A DNA stretch of 64,000 nt from Clostridiaceae bacterium DTU079 (lineage in GTDB: Bacteria > Bacillota > Clostridia > Acetivibrionales > Acetivibrionaceae). The DNA lies in NCBI GenBank assembly GCA_001512505.1, contig LFSC01000010.1, positions 2,740 to 66,739 on the forward strand, in the 5' to 3' direction. Shown here piece by piece: positions 8,512 to 22,100 of the stretch. Position 1 is the first letter of the stretch. Every line of letters begins with the position of its first letter. A program made the position numbers and the translations under genes. The notes beneath the pieces are model-generated. The model worked only from the letters and a program-made list of their open reading frames with translations. It was not told the DNA's origin and searched no databases.

Positions 8512-8997
8512 ATGGGAGGTATACTAAATATTCCGACATGCATTTATACGGCACTGAATCTTGTAGTTCTTTATTTTATATTAAAAAAGCTTCTTTTTAA
8601 GCCTGTTTCCGAGTTTATGGAAAAGAGGGCAAATTCCATCCGGGAAGCAATTGATAAAGCTGAAAGCGACAAGTTGGAAGCATTAGAAATGAAAAATAAG
8701 TATGATAAAGAGCTCAAGGATGTAAAGGATAAAGCACAGAAGATTATTATGGAAGCCCAGGAGAAGGCTCAGCTTGAATATGAAAAAATAATTCAAAAAG
8801 CCAGGGACGAGGCAGAAAAAATAATGGAAGAAGCAGATCGGGAAGTTGAGCGTCAAAGGATCGAGAATATTAAAAATGTTAGGGAAGAAATTGTAAATTT
8901 GGCATTGGAAGCAGCTTCAAAGGTAATAGAGTGCAATATGGATACAAAAGAAAACAGGGAATTGGTAAACAGGTTTATTGATGAAAGGATTGCCTAA
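8512..8997 (+). CDS. atpF: ATP synthase Fo subunit b
   Basis: Peripheral stalk subunit: one N-terminal membrane helix (about residues 8-26), then a long charged coiled coil to the C-terminus. I chose ATG 8512 (161 aa, MGGILNIPTCIYTALN) because it gives the normal N-terminus. Its RBS is poor: GAGG is about 14 nt upstream. The frame is open further back through the upstream hairpin, but those codons look non-coding. Weak initiation suits a subunit needed at two copies per complex. Confidence 0.93.
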   Translation: MGGILNIPTCIYTALNLVVLYFILKKLLFKPVSEFMEKRANSIREAIDKAESDKLEALEMKNKYDKELKDVKDKAQKIIMEAQEKAQLEYEKIIQKARDEAEKIMEEADREVERQRIENIKNVREEIVNLALEAASKVIECNMDTKENRELVNRFIDERIA

Positions 8998-9031
8998 CAG
9001 CGAATAGGATTTCTAAACGTATGTAGTCTAT

Positions 9032-9052
9032 AGCCAAGTTAATTGGCTTTTT
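9032..9052 (+). promoter_or_regulatory. Terminator-like hairpin between atpF and atpH
   Basis: AGCCAA (9032-9037) and TTGGCT (9043-9048) pair around a 5-nt loop and are followed by TTTTT, then directly by the atpH RBS GGGAGGGG. It may be a partial attenuator or processing site within the operon. Confidence 0.45.
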
Positions 9053-9065
9053 GGGAGGGGTAATA

Positions 9066-9605
9066 ATGCCGTTGGTGAGTAAAAGATACGCTGAGGCATT
9101 AATAGAGTTGTCGGAAGAAAAGGGTTTTAAAGACGAGTTTTTCAATAATTTAAAGGTTATTGTGGATATTTTTAAGAGCAATACGGAATTTAAATCGTTT
9201 TTGCTAAACCGGAAGGTACATCCTCAAAGCAAAAAAAGAATTTTGAAGAATATATTTGAAAACCGGGTAGAAAAGGAACTTTTGAATTTTCTTATGTTAC
9301 TGGTGGATAAAGACAGGTTGGATATATTGGAAGAAATATATGATGAATTTCAAAAAATGTGGGATGAGAGGAAAAACACTTTAATTTTGAAAATTATTTC
9401 TGCAACACCTTTAGAGGTTGAGCAGATTAGCAGAATAAAAGAAAAATACATGAGGTTATTTAATAAAAATGCAGCCAGGGCAACGCTGGAAATAGATAAG
9501 AGCCTTATTGGCGGAGTAAAAATACAGATTGGAGACAGGATCATTGACGATTCTGTAAAGTCAAGACTTTTAGGGCTTAAGAAAATGATGCTGCAACGTT
9601 TGTGA
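9066..9605 (+). CDS. atpH: ATP synthase F1 subunit delta
   Basis: Joins the top of the alpha3-beta3 head to the b stalk (OSCP family). 179 residues from ATG 9066, which lies 5 nt after GGGAGGGG; an in-frame TTG at 9051 falls before that RBS and is unlikely. It begins MPLVSKRYAEALIELS and ends with the family pattern IGGVKIQIGDRIIDDSVKSRL. Confidence 0.95.
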   Translation: MPLVSKRYAEALIELSEEKGFKDEFFNNLKVIVDIFKSNTEFKSFLLNRKVHPQSKKRILKNIFENRVEKELLNFLMLLVDKDRLDILEEIYDEFQKMWDERKNTLILKIISATPLEVEQISRIKEKYMRLFNKNAARATLEIDKSLIGGVKIQIGDRIIDDSVKSRLLGLKKMMLQRL

Positions 9606-9706
9606 GGCAAAAGGGCAAAAATATTGATAAAAGTATTTTTGGGCTTCTAACAATTGATATACGGCAAAGAAAGATATGCTTTTTTGCTGCAGTAAGTATG
9701 AGGTGA

Positions 9707-11293
<1,587 letters not shown>

Positions 11294-11361
11294 TATAAAA
11301 AGCATAATGTGGGTGTGCCGGCTTTATTGCCGGTGAAAATATATGGAGACGGTGATGGAAA

Positions 11362-12249
11362 GTGGCCCATATAAATGAGATAAAGCTAAGAATGAAAAGT
11401 ATAAAAGAAACCCGGCAAATCACAAGGGCAATGAAGTTTATATCTGCGGCAAAGCTCAAAAGAGCCAGAAATCAGCTGGAACATACCATACCTTATTTTG
11501 AAAAGGTAAAGTCCATTATGGCTGATATTCTTTTGCACAGTGGAAAGGTGGACAGCATATTTTTTGATGTAAGAGCTGAAAGGGAGTGCAAGAAGAAGGC
11601 TTTTTTGGTTATCACAGGAGACAAGGGATTTGCAGGGGGCTATAATCATAATATTATAAAATTCGTTGAAGAGCATATTGAGAATAAAAAGGACGTACTT
11701 CTGTTTGTTGCGGGTAATGTGGGAAAATATTATTTTGCAAAAAACCAGTACGATGTTTATATGGAATTTGATTATCCGGTTCAAAATCCCACAATTTATA
11801 GGGCAAGGGAGATAGCGGAGCTCATAATGAAGCTTTTTTCCGAGGGCGTGTTTGATGAGATGTATATAGCTTTCACAAATATGCTGTCATCTGTTAATAG
11901 CAAGCCGGAGATAATGAAGCTGCTTCCCTTGGATTATAATGCATTGAAGCAGAATCTGAACATTAAAGAGGAGCTTGACGAAGACCCCGAAGACATTCTT
12001 GATTATGAACCGGATCCGCAGACTGTGTTTGATTTGTTGGTTAGAAAGTACTTAAAAGGGATAATCTACGGAGCTTTTGTGGAGGCGTTTACCAGTGAAC
12101 AGAGTGCGAGGATGATTGCTATGGACAATGCTACTTCCAATGCCGACGAAATGTTAAGAAAACTTGAACTGGCATATAACAGGGCAAGACAGGCAAAGAT
12201 AACACAGGAGATTTCGGAAATTGTGGGAGGAGCGGAAGTAATCAGATAG
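11362..12249 (+). CDS. atpG: ATP synthase F1 subunit gamma
   Basis: Central rotor shaft. 295 residues with the canonical N-terminal helix (MAHINEIKLRMKSIKETRQITRAMK region) and C-terminal helix NRARQAKITQEISEIVGGAEV, which form the coiled coil in the head. GTG 11362 is supported by this N-terminus; the RBS (GGAGACGGTGATGG) is spaced loosely. The gap from atpA is 68 bp. Confidence 0.96.
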   Translation: MAHINEIKLRMKSIKETRQITRAMKFISAAKLKRARNQLEHTIPYFEKVKSIMADILLHSGKVDSIFFDVRAERECKKKAFLVITGDKGFAGGYNHNIIKFVEEHIENKKDVLLFVAGNVGKYYFAKNQYDVYMEFDYPVQNPTIYRAREIAELIMKLFSEGVFDEMYIAFTNMLSSVNSKPEIMKLLPLDYNALKQNLNIKEELDEDPEDILDYEPDPQTVFDLLVRKYLKGIIYGAFVEAFTSEQSARMIAMDNATSNADEMLRKLELAYNRARQAKITQEISEIVGGAEVIR

Positions 12250-13695
<1,446 letters not shown>

Positions 13696-13707
13696 GGAGG
13701 AATATTT

Positions 13708-14112
13708 ATGTCGTCAACATTCTATGTTGAAATATTGACGCCGGAAAGGAAGTTTTTTTGGGGGGATGTTGAGGCCATCATTGTAAAAACTCCCACAGGA
13801 GAAATGGGAATATTGAAAGGTCATATTCCCATGGTTGTATTTATTGATACGGGAATCATTAAAATAAAAAAGGACGACAAGTGGATTGAGGCGGTTTTAA
13901 GCGAAGGCTTTATGGAAGTAAAAAGGGATAGAACTGTTCTTCTGGTGGATACTGCAGAGTGGCCGGATGAGATTGACGTAAACAGGGCGCAGGCTGCAAA
14001 GAGAAGAGCGGAAGAGAGACTTCTAAGGAGAATGAACCGAACCGAGTATATTCAGACAAAAGCTGCCCTGGCAAGGGCTATGGCAAGGCTAAAAGTAAAG
14101 GGAATCAAATAG
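13708..14112 (+). CDS. atpC: ATP synthase F1 subunit epsilon
   Basis: Rotor subunit at the foot of gamma, with an inhibitory C-terminal domain. 134 residues: the N-terminal beta sandwich ([32 protein letters not shown]) and the C-terminal two-helix domain ([14 protein letters not shown]...) are both present. ATG 13708 follows AGGGAGGA. Last gene of the atp operon; a 52-bp palindrome begins 28 bp downstream. Confidence 0.96.
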   Translation: MSSTFYVEILTPERKFFWGDVEAIIVKTPTGEMGILKGHIPMVVFIDTGIIKIKKDDKWIEAVLSEGFMEVKRDRTVLLVDTAEWPDEIDVNRAQAAKRRAEERLLRRMNRTEYIQTKAALARAMARLKVKGIK

Positions 14113-14139
14113 ACAAGGTTATTATAGTACAAGGAGAGT

Positions 14140-14191
14140 ACAAGGGGACTGTTCTTCCGTGTCATATGACACGGAAGAACAGTCCCCTTGT
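14140..14191. repeat. 52-bp perfect palindrome related to a dispersed GGGACGGTTCTTCCGTG repeat
   Basis: Bases 14140-14165 and 14166-14191 are exact reverse complements with no loop; the left arm reads AAGGGGACTGTTCTTCCGTG in its core. The same core (GGGACGGTTCTTCCGTGTC, one base different) recurs at 26400-26430, so this is a REP/BIME-like dispersed element, which could also act as terminator or cruciform at the end of the atp operon. It marks the left edge of the surface-protein block. Confidence 0.85.
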
Positions 14192-14271
14192 GCTATGTGT
14201 GCTTGTAAAGTTCGAACTATATTATACCGATAAATTAATATGATAAATGATTTTCTTTGGAGGTTTATTCT

Positions 14272-17200
14272 ATGAAGAAATACGGGAGAGTCCTTTCAAT
14301 ATTTATAGTGATCGAGTTGCTGCTTTTGCCTTTGCTGCAGGCCGATGTTTTTGCTGCAGCGGCACTTCCGATAGATATATCCGTTGTAAACTATACACCG
14401 GAGGAAGGCTTGACAATCAGCTGGAAGAATCCGGCGGGAGCACAGTCCGGTAGAATAACCTATCACAAGCCCAATGGAAGTTTAGAGACAGTAGAGTTGG
14501 CAACTGCCGTCACTTCTTACACGTTAACCGGACTGCAAAACGATTTTATATATGATTTTAGCTTGGAAATATTCAGTGAAGCCGGCGGCACGGGAGAATT
14601 GATCGGGAAAGGGTTTTTATTCTTTCTTCCCAGAATTTCTTTTTATGTTGACAGGGTAGCCCAGACAAAAAGCGCGATTCCGGGAGGAGGCTTTGAAATT
14701 GGACATGAGCCTCGGCTAAAACTCAGGTGGGTTATGCCAAAATATGGGATGGCAGCGGTGTAAACGATGCCTCTGAGGCTACCAGCTACATAAATACACG
14801 CTTGAATGATGTGTATGGCAATGGATTGGATATAACAAGCCTTAATTTCAGAATAAACATTTCCACCGACTATTCCCTATTAAACAGTGGTTCCACCAAC
14901 GCTTCGATATTGGTGGAAAACAAGTCGGGAAATTATGAAGCGCATGTTTCCGGCAATTCCGCAGTAACTGCCTCGGTTTCGGATTTAGATGGATTTTTGA
15001 GCTTTGACATATTGGGCAAAAAGGATGAGTTTGCTTCCCTTCCGGTAACCGCTGAGGCTAACGTGCTTCCCGATGGAGACATTCTTCCGGGAACGGTTTA
15101 TTATATGAATATAAAACTCGATTTTAGAAACAGCAGCGGAGAAACAAAGTTCGCGGTTTATACCGGAAAACCCGGGGATTTTAACGGAAGTCTTATTATG
15201 GGCACACATCCTTATACTTATACGCCTATAAGGTTTCAGCTTTCGAAAGATGCGGCAAATAATATTTATGTGAGGGTTTACAGGGTGAATCAGGGAAGTC
15301 TCGATTTGCCAAGGATGTTCTATGCGGTTCAGGCAAGTGATGATCCTTCCATACCCGGAGACTGGCGGGAGATAAAAACCATGGACGACAGTTTCTTCCC
15401 TCCCGGTGCGGACAGCGCCATAACCCTTATAACCGGTGTTGCACCGAACAATAAAGTATACTATAAAATTGTTGTAAAAACAGAGTCGTCATTGGACAGG
15501 ATAGAGTCGATGCCGATGGACTATATTCTTTCGGAGGATACAAGCAAACCGCCGGTTCCGGAAGACGTTACAATTATTCAAAGAAAACCGGTGGAGGGGA
15601 ATGTGGATATAGACGGCGACGGCAATGTGGATGATAATACGCTTCGCAAATCCACAGATGTCACCATATCGTGGAAGAAGCCTGCTAATTGGGATGAAAT
15701 CAAAGCAAACACCGATCCTGACAAGGATATAGTTTTTCATGTGCTTTTGAGTACAAGCCAGGCGGAAATGGATATACAGCCTTACCCGGAGCTTATAGCC
15801 GAGGGGAAAAGTTATGGCTTTTATCCCCTTAAATACAGAAGGGTATTGTATTTTTCATCCAAGTGCGTAACAGAAAACGGAAATCGCCTGGAGTATACGA
15901 TAAGCGGGCTTGAACTGTTTAAGGGAAAGTATTTTAACGGAATGGACGGATCGGAACCGATAATTGAAGAGGAAAACATTGCAAACAGTGAAAAATATCC
16001 TGCATTTTTGCTTCCCAATACGGTGTATTACATTCAAATGTATACAACAACTTCGACTGAACGAAATTCAACAGATTTGGAGGATATGTCGGATAAATCC
16101 GTAATAGTTAGTTTTACCACCCTTTCGGAAAAGAATGTAGAGGTACCCATACCTAAAAACCTGAAGGTTACAAAAAACGATGCGGACGTTAGTATCGGTG
16201 AAACCATTGATATATCCAATTATGTGGAACTTCAGTTCGGAAAGGTTAATATCGATTGGAACGATTATACAACCAAAACAACGGTTCAAAAGGCGGTATA
16301 TTATGACCTGTATATGAGTACCAATCCAAATATAAACACTTTCCGGCTTATAGGAACCACGGAAAAGACGGACGGTGATCTGTTCTTTACTGGGGTTGAC
16401 GATAATAAAAGCAATACCATAAAGGCGGAAATAAGGAATTTCTCCCCCGGAACTCCTGCTTATACAGCCTTTGGCAGCAAGTTAAGGCCAAACACCACAT
16501 ACTACTTCTATGTGAAGACAAGACTTGCTATAGGCGGAGAATCCAGGGAGTCCGTTCCTTCGCCGGCTATTGCGGTTACAACTGTAAAAGGAGTTTCCGG
16601 TGAGCCCGACGATTCATCCAAAAAACCTATTGCACCTACAGACTTTGCAATAGCGGAGGATGAGAACGGGAATCCTATGGTTAGCGGATCTAAGGTGGTA
16701 TTCAAGTGAAAGAAACAGGAAAATGATGTTGTTTATGAAATAATATGCAGCTCTAAACGGATTGAACCGGATGAAGTTTTTAACCCATTTTCTGATCCTG
16801 TATCTAAAAGCTTTAGGGAAGAGTTCGGAGATATTATACTGGATCCCTTGGCTTTAACACCTCAGCAAGGGTTTGAATATTTCCCCGCAACTATGGAATT
16901 CAGGTTTACCGTTGACCGTTGGCTTTTCCCCAACAAGCTTTATTATTTCAGCATACGGGCGGTAAACCGGGAGGACAACACAAAATACAGTCCATGGGTT
17001 TCGATTCCTGTTACAACCAACCTGACCGAACAGCCGGAGTATTTGGATGTGGTGAATGATATACAGCTGGGATTTTTCTTTACCGATAGCGATGTAAACG
17101 CAAAAACAGAGGATTATAAAATATATATAAAATCAAAGAGCAGTTTAAACTACACCTATTTATCCAGAAATAAATATACAATTTTCCGGCAGGGTTCAGT

Positions 17201-19139
17201 GGTCTTTGTCAGGCTTGTAAAGCTTCAGCCCAATACCTATTATGATATAAGCGTATACAAAGGGGACAGTCAAACACCTGTATATACCGGGAAAAACATG
17301 AGGACAAGGGACGACTGCCATGAAGTTGAGATAATGTGGAGGGGGATTTACGGTTACACCTACGAGATTGCTATAAAAAATCCTTTGGATGACGATTATA
17401 CCGTGCTTTCCGATGCGAATCTTGAGGAATATACCGTAAGCGACGGAAGAATCCTTCCCTACTATACCGAGGAGGATACAAAAACCTATGAAACCAATTT
17501 TGAATACTGCTACGCTCGGATAACGTCCATTCCGGTAAAAACTGAAAAAGGAACTGTCGAGAACGTACCCCTTAAATCAAACATGAAGTACTATATTAAG
17601 GTGCGGGCTGTGAGGACGGATCCGGTAAATCCAACGATTGTGTCATACTCTAAATATGTAGGACCTGTTGTCGCAAGAACGGAATTTAACCAGGATGACT
17701 ACGATGAGGAGGATCAGGGTAAACGCAAGGAGGTTTCCTTGCTTGATAAGATAAATGAATTTGAGGAACTTTTGTATTGGCGAATCGACATCGGAAACGG
17801 TGAGTCCAACAAGCTATTAATTAAGGGCGAGAGAATGGTAAATGTTATTGAAAACAGCGGCCCGTATCCCTTTGTTTTGGATATATCCGATATTTCACAG
17901 GAACTCGACACGGATATAATATATATTCCCGATAATGTTATAAAAGCCTTGGATAAAGAGAATAAAAGCCTTGTCATTAAAACAACCGGCGCACAGTATA
18001 CTATTAGGCCGCAAACCATCAATACTAAAAATACCGATGTGGTTGATCTGGAGAAAAGATCCGGTGTCAACGGAATACTATATAAGCTTGTAATAAGTCA
18101 ATCTGTAAAGTCGGCAAGGGTTGTGCCCCAAGACACCGAACCGGCATCCTTGATTAACAGCGTATCGGTGGATGCTGTCGGAATAGGCATAACTTGCTTG
18201 AGGCTGGAAGATGAAATAAAAAACAAAATATACAATGACAGCTCCGGACTTTTGAAGGAGAAGCTGGACTGGTTTTTGGAAAGTACCATACCCTCGGACC
18301 AACTGGGCAAGATAGCAGAAGAACTGGTGAGGGATATTGAGCTGGAACTTTCCCGCTACTTAAAAAACAGGATCGAAGGCGGCGGAGGACTGCATTCCGT
18401 GGTGATTGCCGCCAAAACCGTAGAAGATTTTGAAAAGCCCATAATGGTAAGATTGTTTATAACCACGGATGTCTCAGGGCTTAAACTTCCTTATGTCTGC
18501 TACGATGGGGACAAGGATTGGAGAAAGTTAACCTATAACGTGGCTTTCTTGGAGGACAGTATAGCATTTAATGCCGTAAAGACAGGGGAATACGCGGTGT
18601 TTGTCTTAAAGGCAGCCCTGAAGGATGTGCCCGAAAACCACCCTCTTTCGGGGGACATTAATACTCTGATGTCCAAATACGATTTGAGGGATGTCTTCGG
18701 CTCACTGGAGGCTTTCTATCCCGATGATCCTGTCCAGGTAAAAGAGATTATACTGATTTATGAGAAGGTACTGGGCAGAGATGTTTTAAACTCCGGGCTC
18801 AGTGTAAATCAAAAAGCGAATAAATACGGTCTCGGAAGTTTGTTGGGAATCGGCGGTGTAACAAGAAATGTTAACCGTCAGGAGGTCGCCTTCGTTATCA
18901 TGACGGTATATTGCGACAAGACGGGTATAAAGGCGGACAGTCTTCAACCCCGAAGATATATTTACATAGGCGATGAAAAGAATATTGACGATATTTACTT
19001 CAGACATGTGTTGATGGCTTTGGATCTGGGCGTAATGAGTCTTAACCGGAATGGATATTTTGAACCGAAAAAGACCGTTACCCGCGGAGAACTAGCAGAG
19101 ACTTTGGTAGGAATTCTTAAATTGACGGGAGATCTATAG
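14272..19139 (+). pseudogene. Fibronectin-III/SLH surface protein, broken by a frameshift and a stop
   Basis: One reading of about 1620 codons is split into three pieces. ATG 14272 (RBS TTTGGAGG) starts a signal peptide ending near FAAA. The frame shifts at an AAAA run (14739-14742): one more A would read MPKIWDGSGVND straight into the next frame. That frame stays open for 2 kb until TGA 16707-16709, in the context VFK-stop-KKQEND; the parallel FN3 strand elsewhere reads SWKKP, so TGG (Trp) fits. The same frame then runs to 19139. Several FN3-like repeats (TxYYFYVKT strand patterns) are followed by SLH-like repeats near the C-terminus. No other damage is seen, so the loss looks recent. Confidence 0.8.
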
Positions 19140-19178
19140 GAAAATATCAAATAGTAAAGATATGGGAGAGAAATGACT

Positions 19179-22100
19179 ATGCGCAGGATTAAAAGAACGG
19201 TAATTTTGCTTTTGATATTTACGGTAATATTTCAGATAAACAGTTTTAATATGGTTACGGCTGCCGATACACAGACTCCGCCTTCAATGCTGAGAGTCGA
19301 TCCTAAAGATCCAGGTGAGCCGGCCATAGGCTATAATGAATTTGACCAGTATTATGTGGATCTCAAATGGGACATTACCTATCCGAGTTCCGCTATTTCG
19401 GGCTATGTAAATTTTTATACCCAGGAGATAGCGAAGCCGTACAAGGGTGGCGGAGCCCGTTCCTTGAAAGATCGGGATGTTTCGGGAAATCATATTTCGG
19501 GAAATACCTATGCGCATAGATTGAAGGGACTGAAATCCGGTACTGTCTATTATATTGATGCAACGGCATATTACAACTTTGTTTTTAACGATACCACATA
19601 CAGCAGTCCTCAATCGGGAACGTCCAACAGGGTTAAGGTGTTGACGAACATTAACGTTAGTGCCTATGCCCTGGAGGGTAACAAGATAAAAATAGAATGG
19701 GATGATGTATGGAATACCGGAGGAAGAATAGACTACAAGCTGTATATTTCCGAAAACAGCAGTTTTTCCAATACTCCGCCGATTTATATTAAAAAGGGGC
19801 AGATAGGTGCTAACGGACCGGTTACGGTGAATGAAGAAACCGGAAAGCTTGAATATATTCATACGGCAAGGGATCCGGGAAGGGTTTACTATGTCAGGAT
19901 AGAGCCCGATGTAACGGACATCGAATTAAAAAAGAACCAGTACAGTAATACTGTAGCGGTAAGCAGTTTTATACTGGTAAAAACAACTAAAATTTCCACC
20001 GATGATTCGGGAGCGGTCTGGAAGCTGGATTGGAGCCCGGTGGTTACGGGATTGGGAGACAGCGATATCAAGATTACCTACCATATCTATAAGGGTGAAG
20101 TGAATTCTTCAGCCCTGCCCCAGTATATGGCGGCAGTTGACGGCACCAGCTTCTTTGTTACGTTGCCTACCGGCAATGTGGAAAACTATTTTATCATAAG
20201 GGCTCTGGTTACAAGAAACGGACAGGATGTGTATGAGGGGATTAAAATAGAATCGGAGCAAGTTATAGTAACTGAGCAGGAAGTAGCTTTTTACCCGGCG
20301 GTACCGGAGATTGTGGATGAATTTACAGATCCCGAAGGAGAAATTATTGCAAGTTTTGGAGAAAAGCTAGAACCCCGAAGTGCTACGGTTATGTGGAGGG
20401 TGCCATTGCTTGGGGACGGACAGATTGATGAAAATGTCGTATATGACATTTGGCTCATAGAAGATCCGGATCAAATCGACAATCCGCCTCAGGGGATGTT
20501 GATTGCCTCTGATATTAAAATTGGAAGCGGCAATTACATACTTTATGATAATAAAATATTGGGTTACAGTTATAAGCTTTCCAACTTGACTCCCAACTCC
20601 ACCTACTATTTTAAAATAGTTGCCAAGAGGGAGTTTTTGGAATATGTTGATAATATTCTTCAGAAAGTTACCTATCGTTCGGGTCCTGCGATTAAGGTTA
20701 TTGTTACACCGCCGGAGGGGCCGATTAACCAGCCCAATGTGCCTGCAAGACCGCCCCTTAAGGTGAAAGTATACGGTGACGGCAGGGATTCCATTACCCA
20801 GGATTCTGTTATTATTCAGCTTAAGAACCTGTGGTATGAAAAGTATAATGCTGAAGAAAAGCGGTGGGAATACATAAGGACGGAAAAACTCAGTGAGACG
20901 GACATACCTCCTTATGTTCCGGTAGCTGTATCCAGCCCCAGTACGGATCCGGGATCAAATTCCATTCCGATTGTGGTTGATGATGTATACTACAGGAAGG
21001 TGTCCTATGACAGCGGTGTAAAAATTGATGTGGGATGTATAAAATTCACGGAAGGAATGACCTATGACGGACTCAAAAACATTGCTGCCGATTGGATAAC
21101 CGGTTTTCCTGTCGAGCCCAATGATCCTTTGGAAAATCCTCAGTTTAATCCCGACAATAACAAGCACAATGTCGATATTCCGGTGACAGGTTTAGAGCCC
21201 AATACAGCATATGTTATCTGGGTGAGGGCGACAAGGCCCGAACTGAATCTTGTATCGGAGCCTTCGGACCCTATAATAATTACCACGGATCCGGTTATCA
21301 TACCTCCGCCGGAAAAGCCGGTGGTTCCGTTCTTCAACTACAGTCTTTCCGGAGATACGTACATAGATTTGGGGTGGGAATTTAAACCGGAGTACAACTA
21401 TTATATAAAATACGGGACAGAAGATAATATTAATTCTGCTGTTGGAAATGTGAAGGTTGTTTTGGAAGACCTTTATAACTCTATGTATTACAGGGTTAGG
21501 GATTTGAAGCCGGGTACTCTCTACTATTTCTGGCTGCAGGCTGAGTCCGTAAGCGGAGGAGAGAGCATAAAATCCGAATGGAGCGATTCCTATCTTGTGA
21601 GTACTTTAGAGCTTATTCCTCCGGACAGTCCCAGGGGCTTTGGTATAAAAAACAGCAGCGATGCCGTTACCAAAAACAGCATAACCTTTGAGTGGATACA
21701 GGAGGAAGGCCTTCAGTACATTCTTGAGGTGTCAAAGGACATGAACTTTAGTGAGTCCAAGGAATACAATGTGGGAGCTGCTTCGGAATATACGGTGGAC
21801 GGACTCTTGTCAAATCACCGCTACTTTGCAAGGCTCTTTGCCTACGATCCCGCAAAGGATCTGAGATCCGGTCCGACTCATGTCATATCGGTAAGGACTT
21901 TAGGCAGCAGAGATGATTATGATTCCGATGTCGACATTGAAGATGCAATAACCGGTGAATATATTGAAAAGGCCGAAACCATAGAGGACGGAGTTTGGAA
22001 CATAAGAATAGTGGGTGTGAATGCCGACAGGTTTATAGAGCAGGTTATAAAGGACAATAAGCTCGATGTAACAATTGATCTCAGCAATCCTCCGGCAGCC

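Noticed and set aside
16707-16709. TGA as a selenocysteine codon
   Set aside because: The position fits Trp in an FN3 strand, no SECIS-like hairpin is obvious just downstream, and a structural surface protein is an unlikely selenoprotein.
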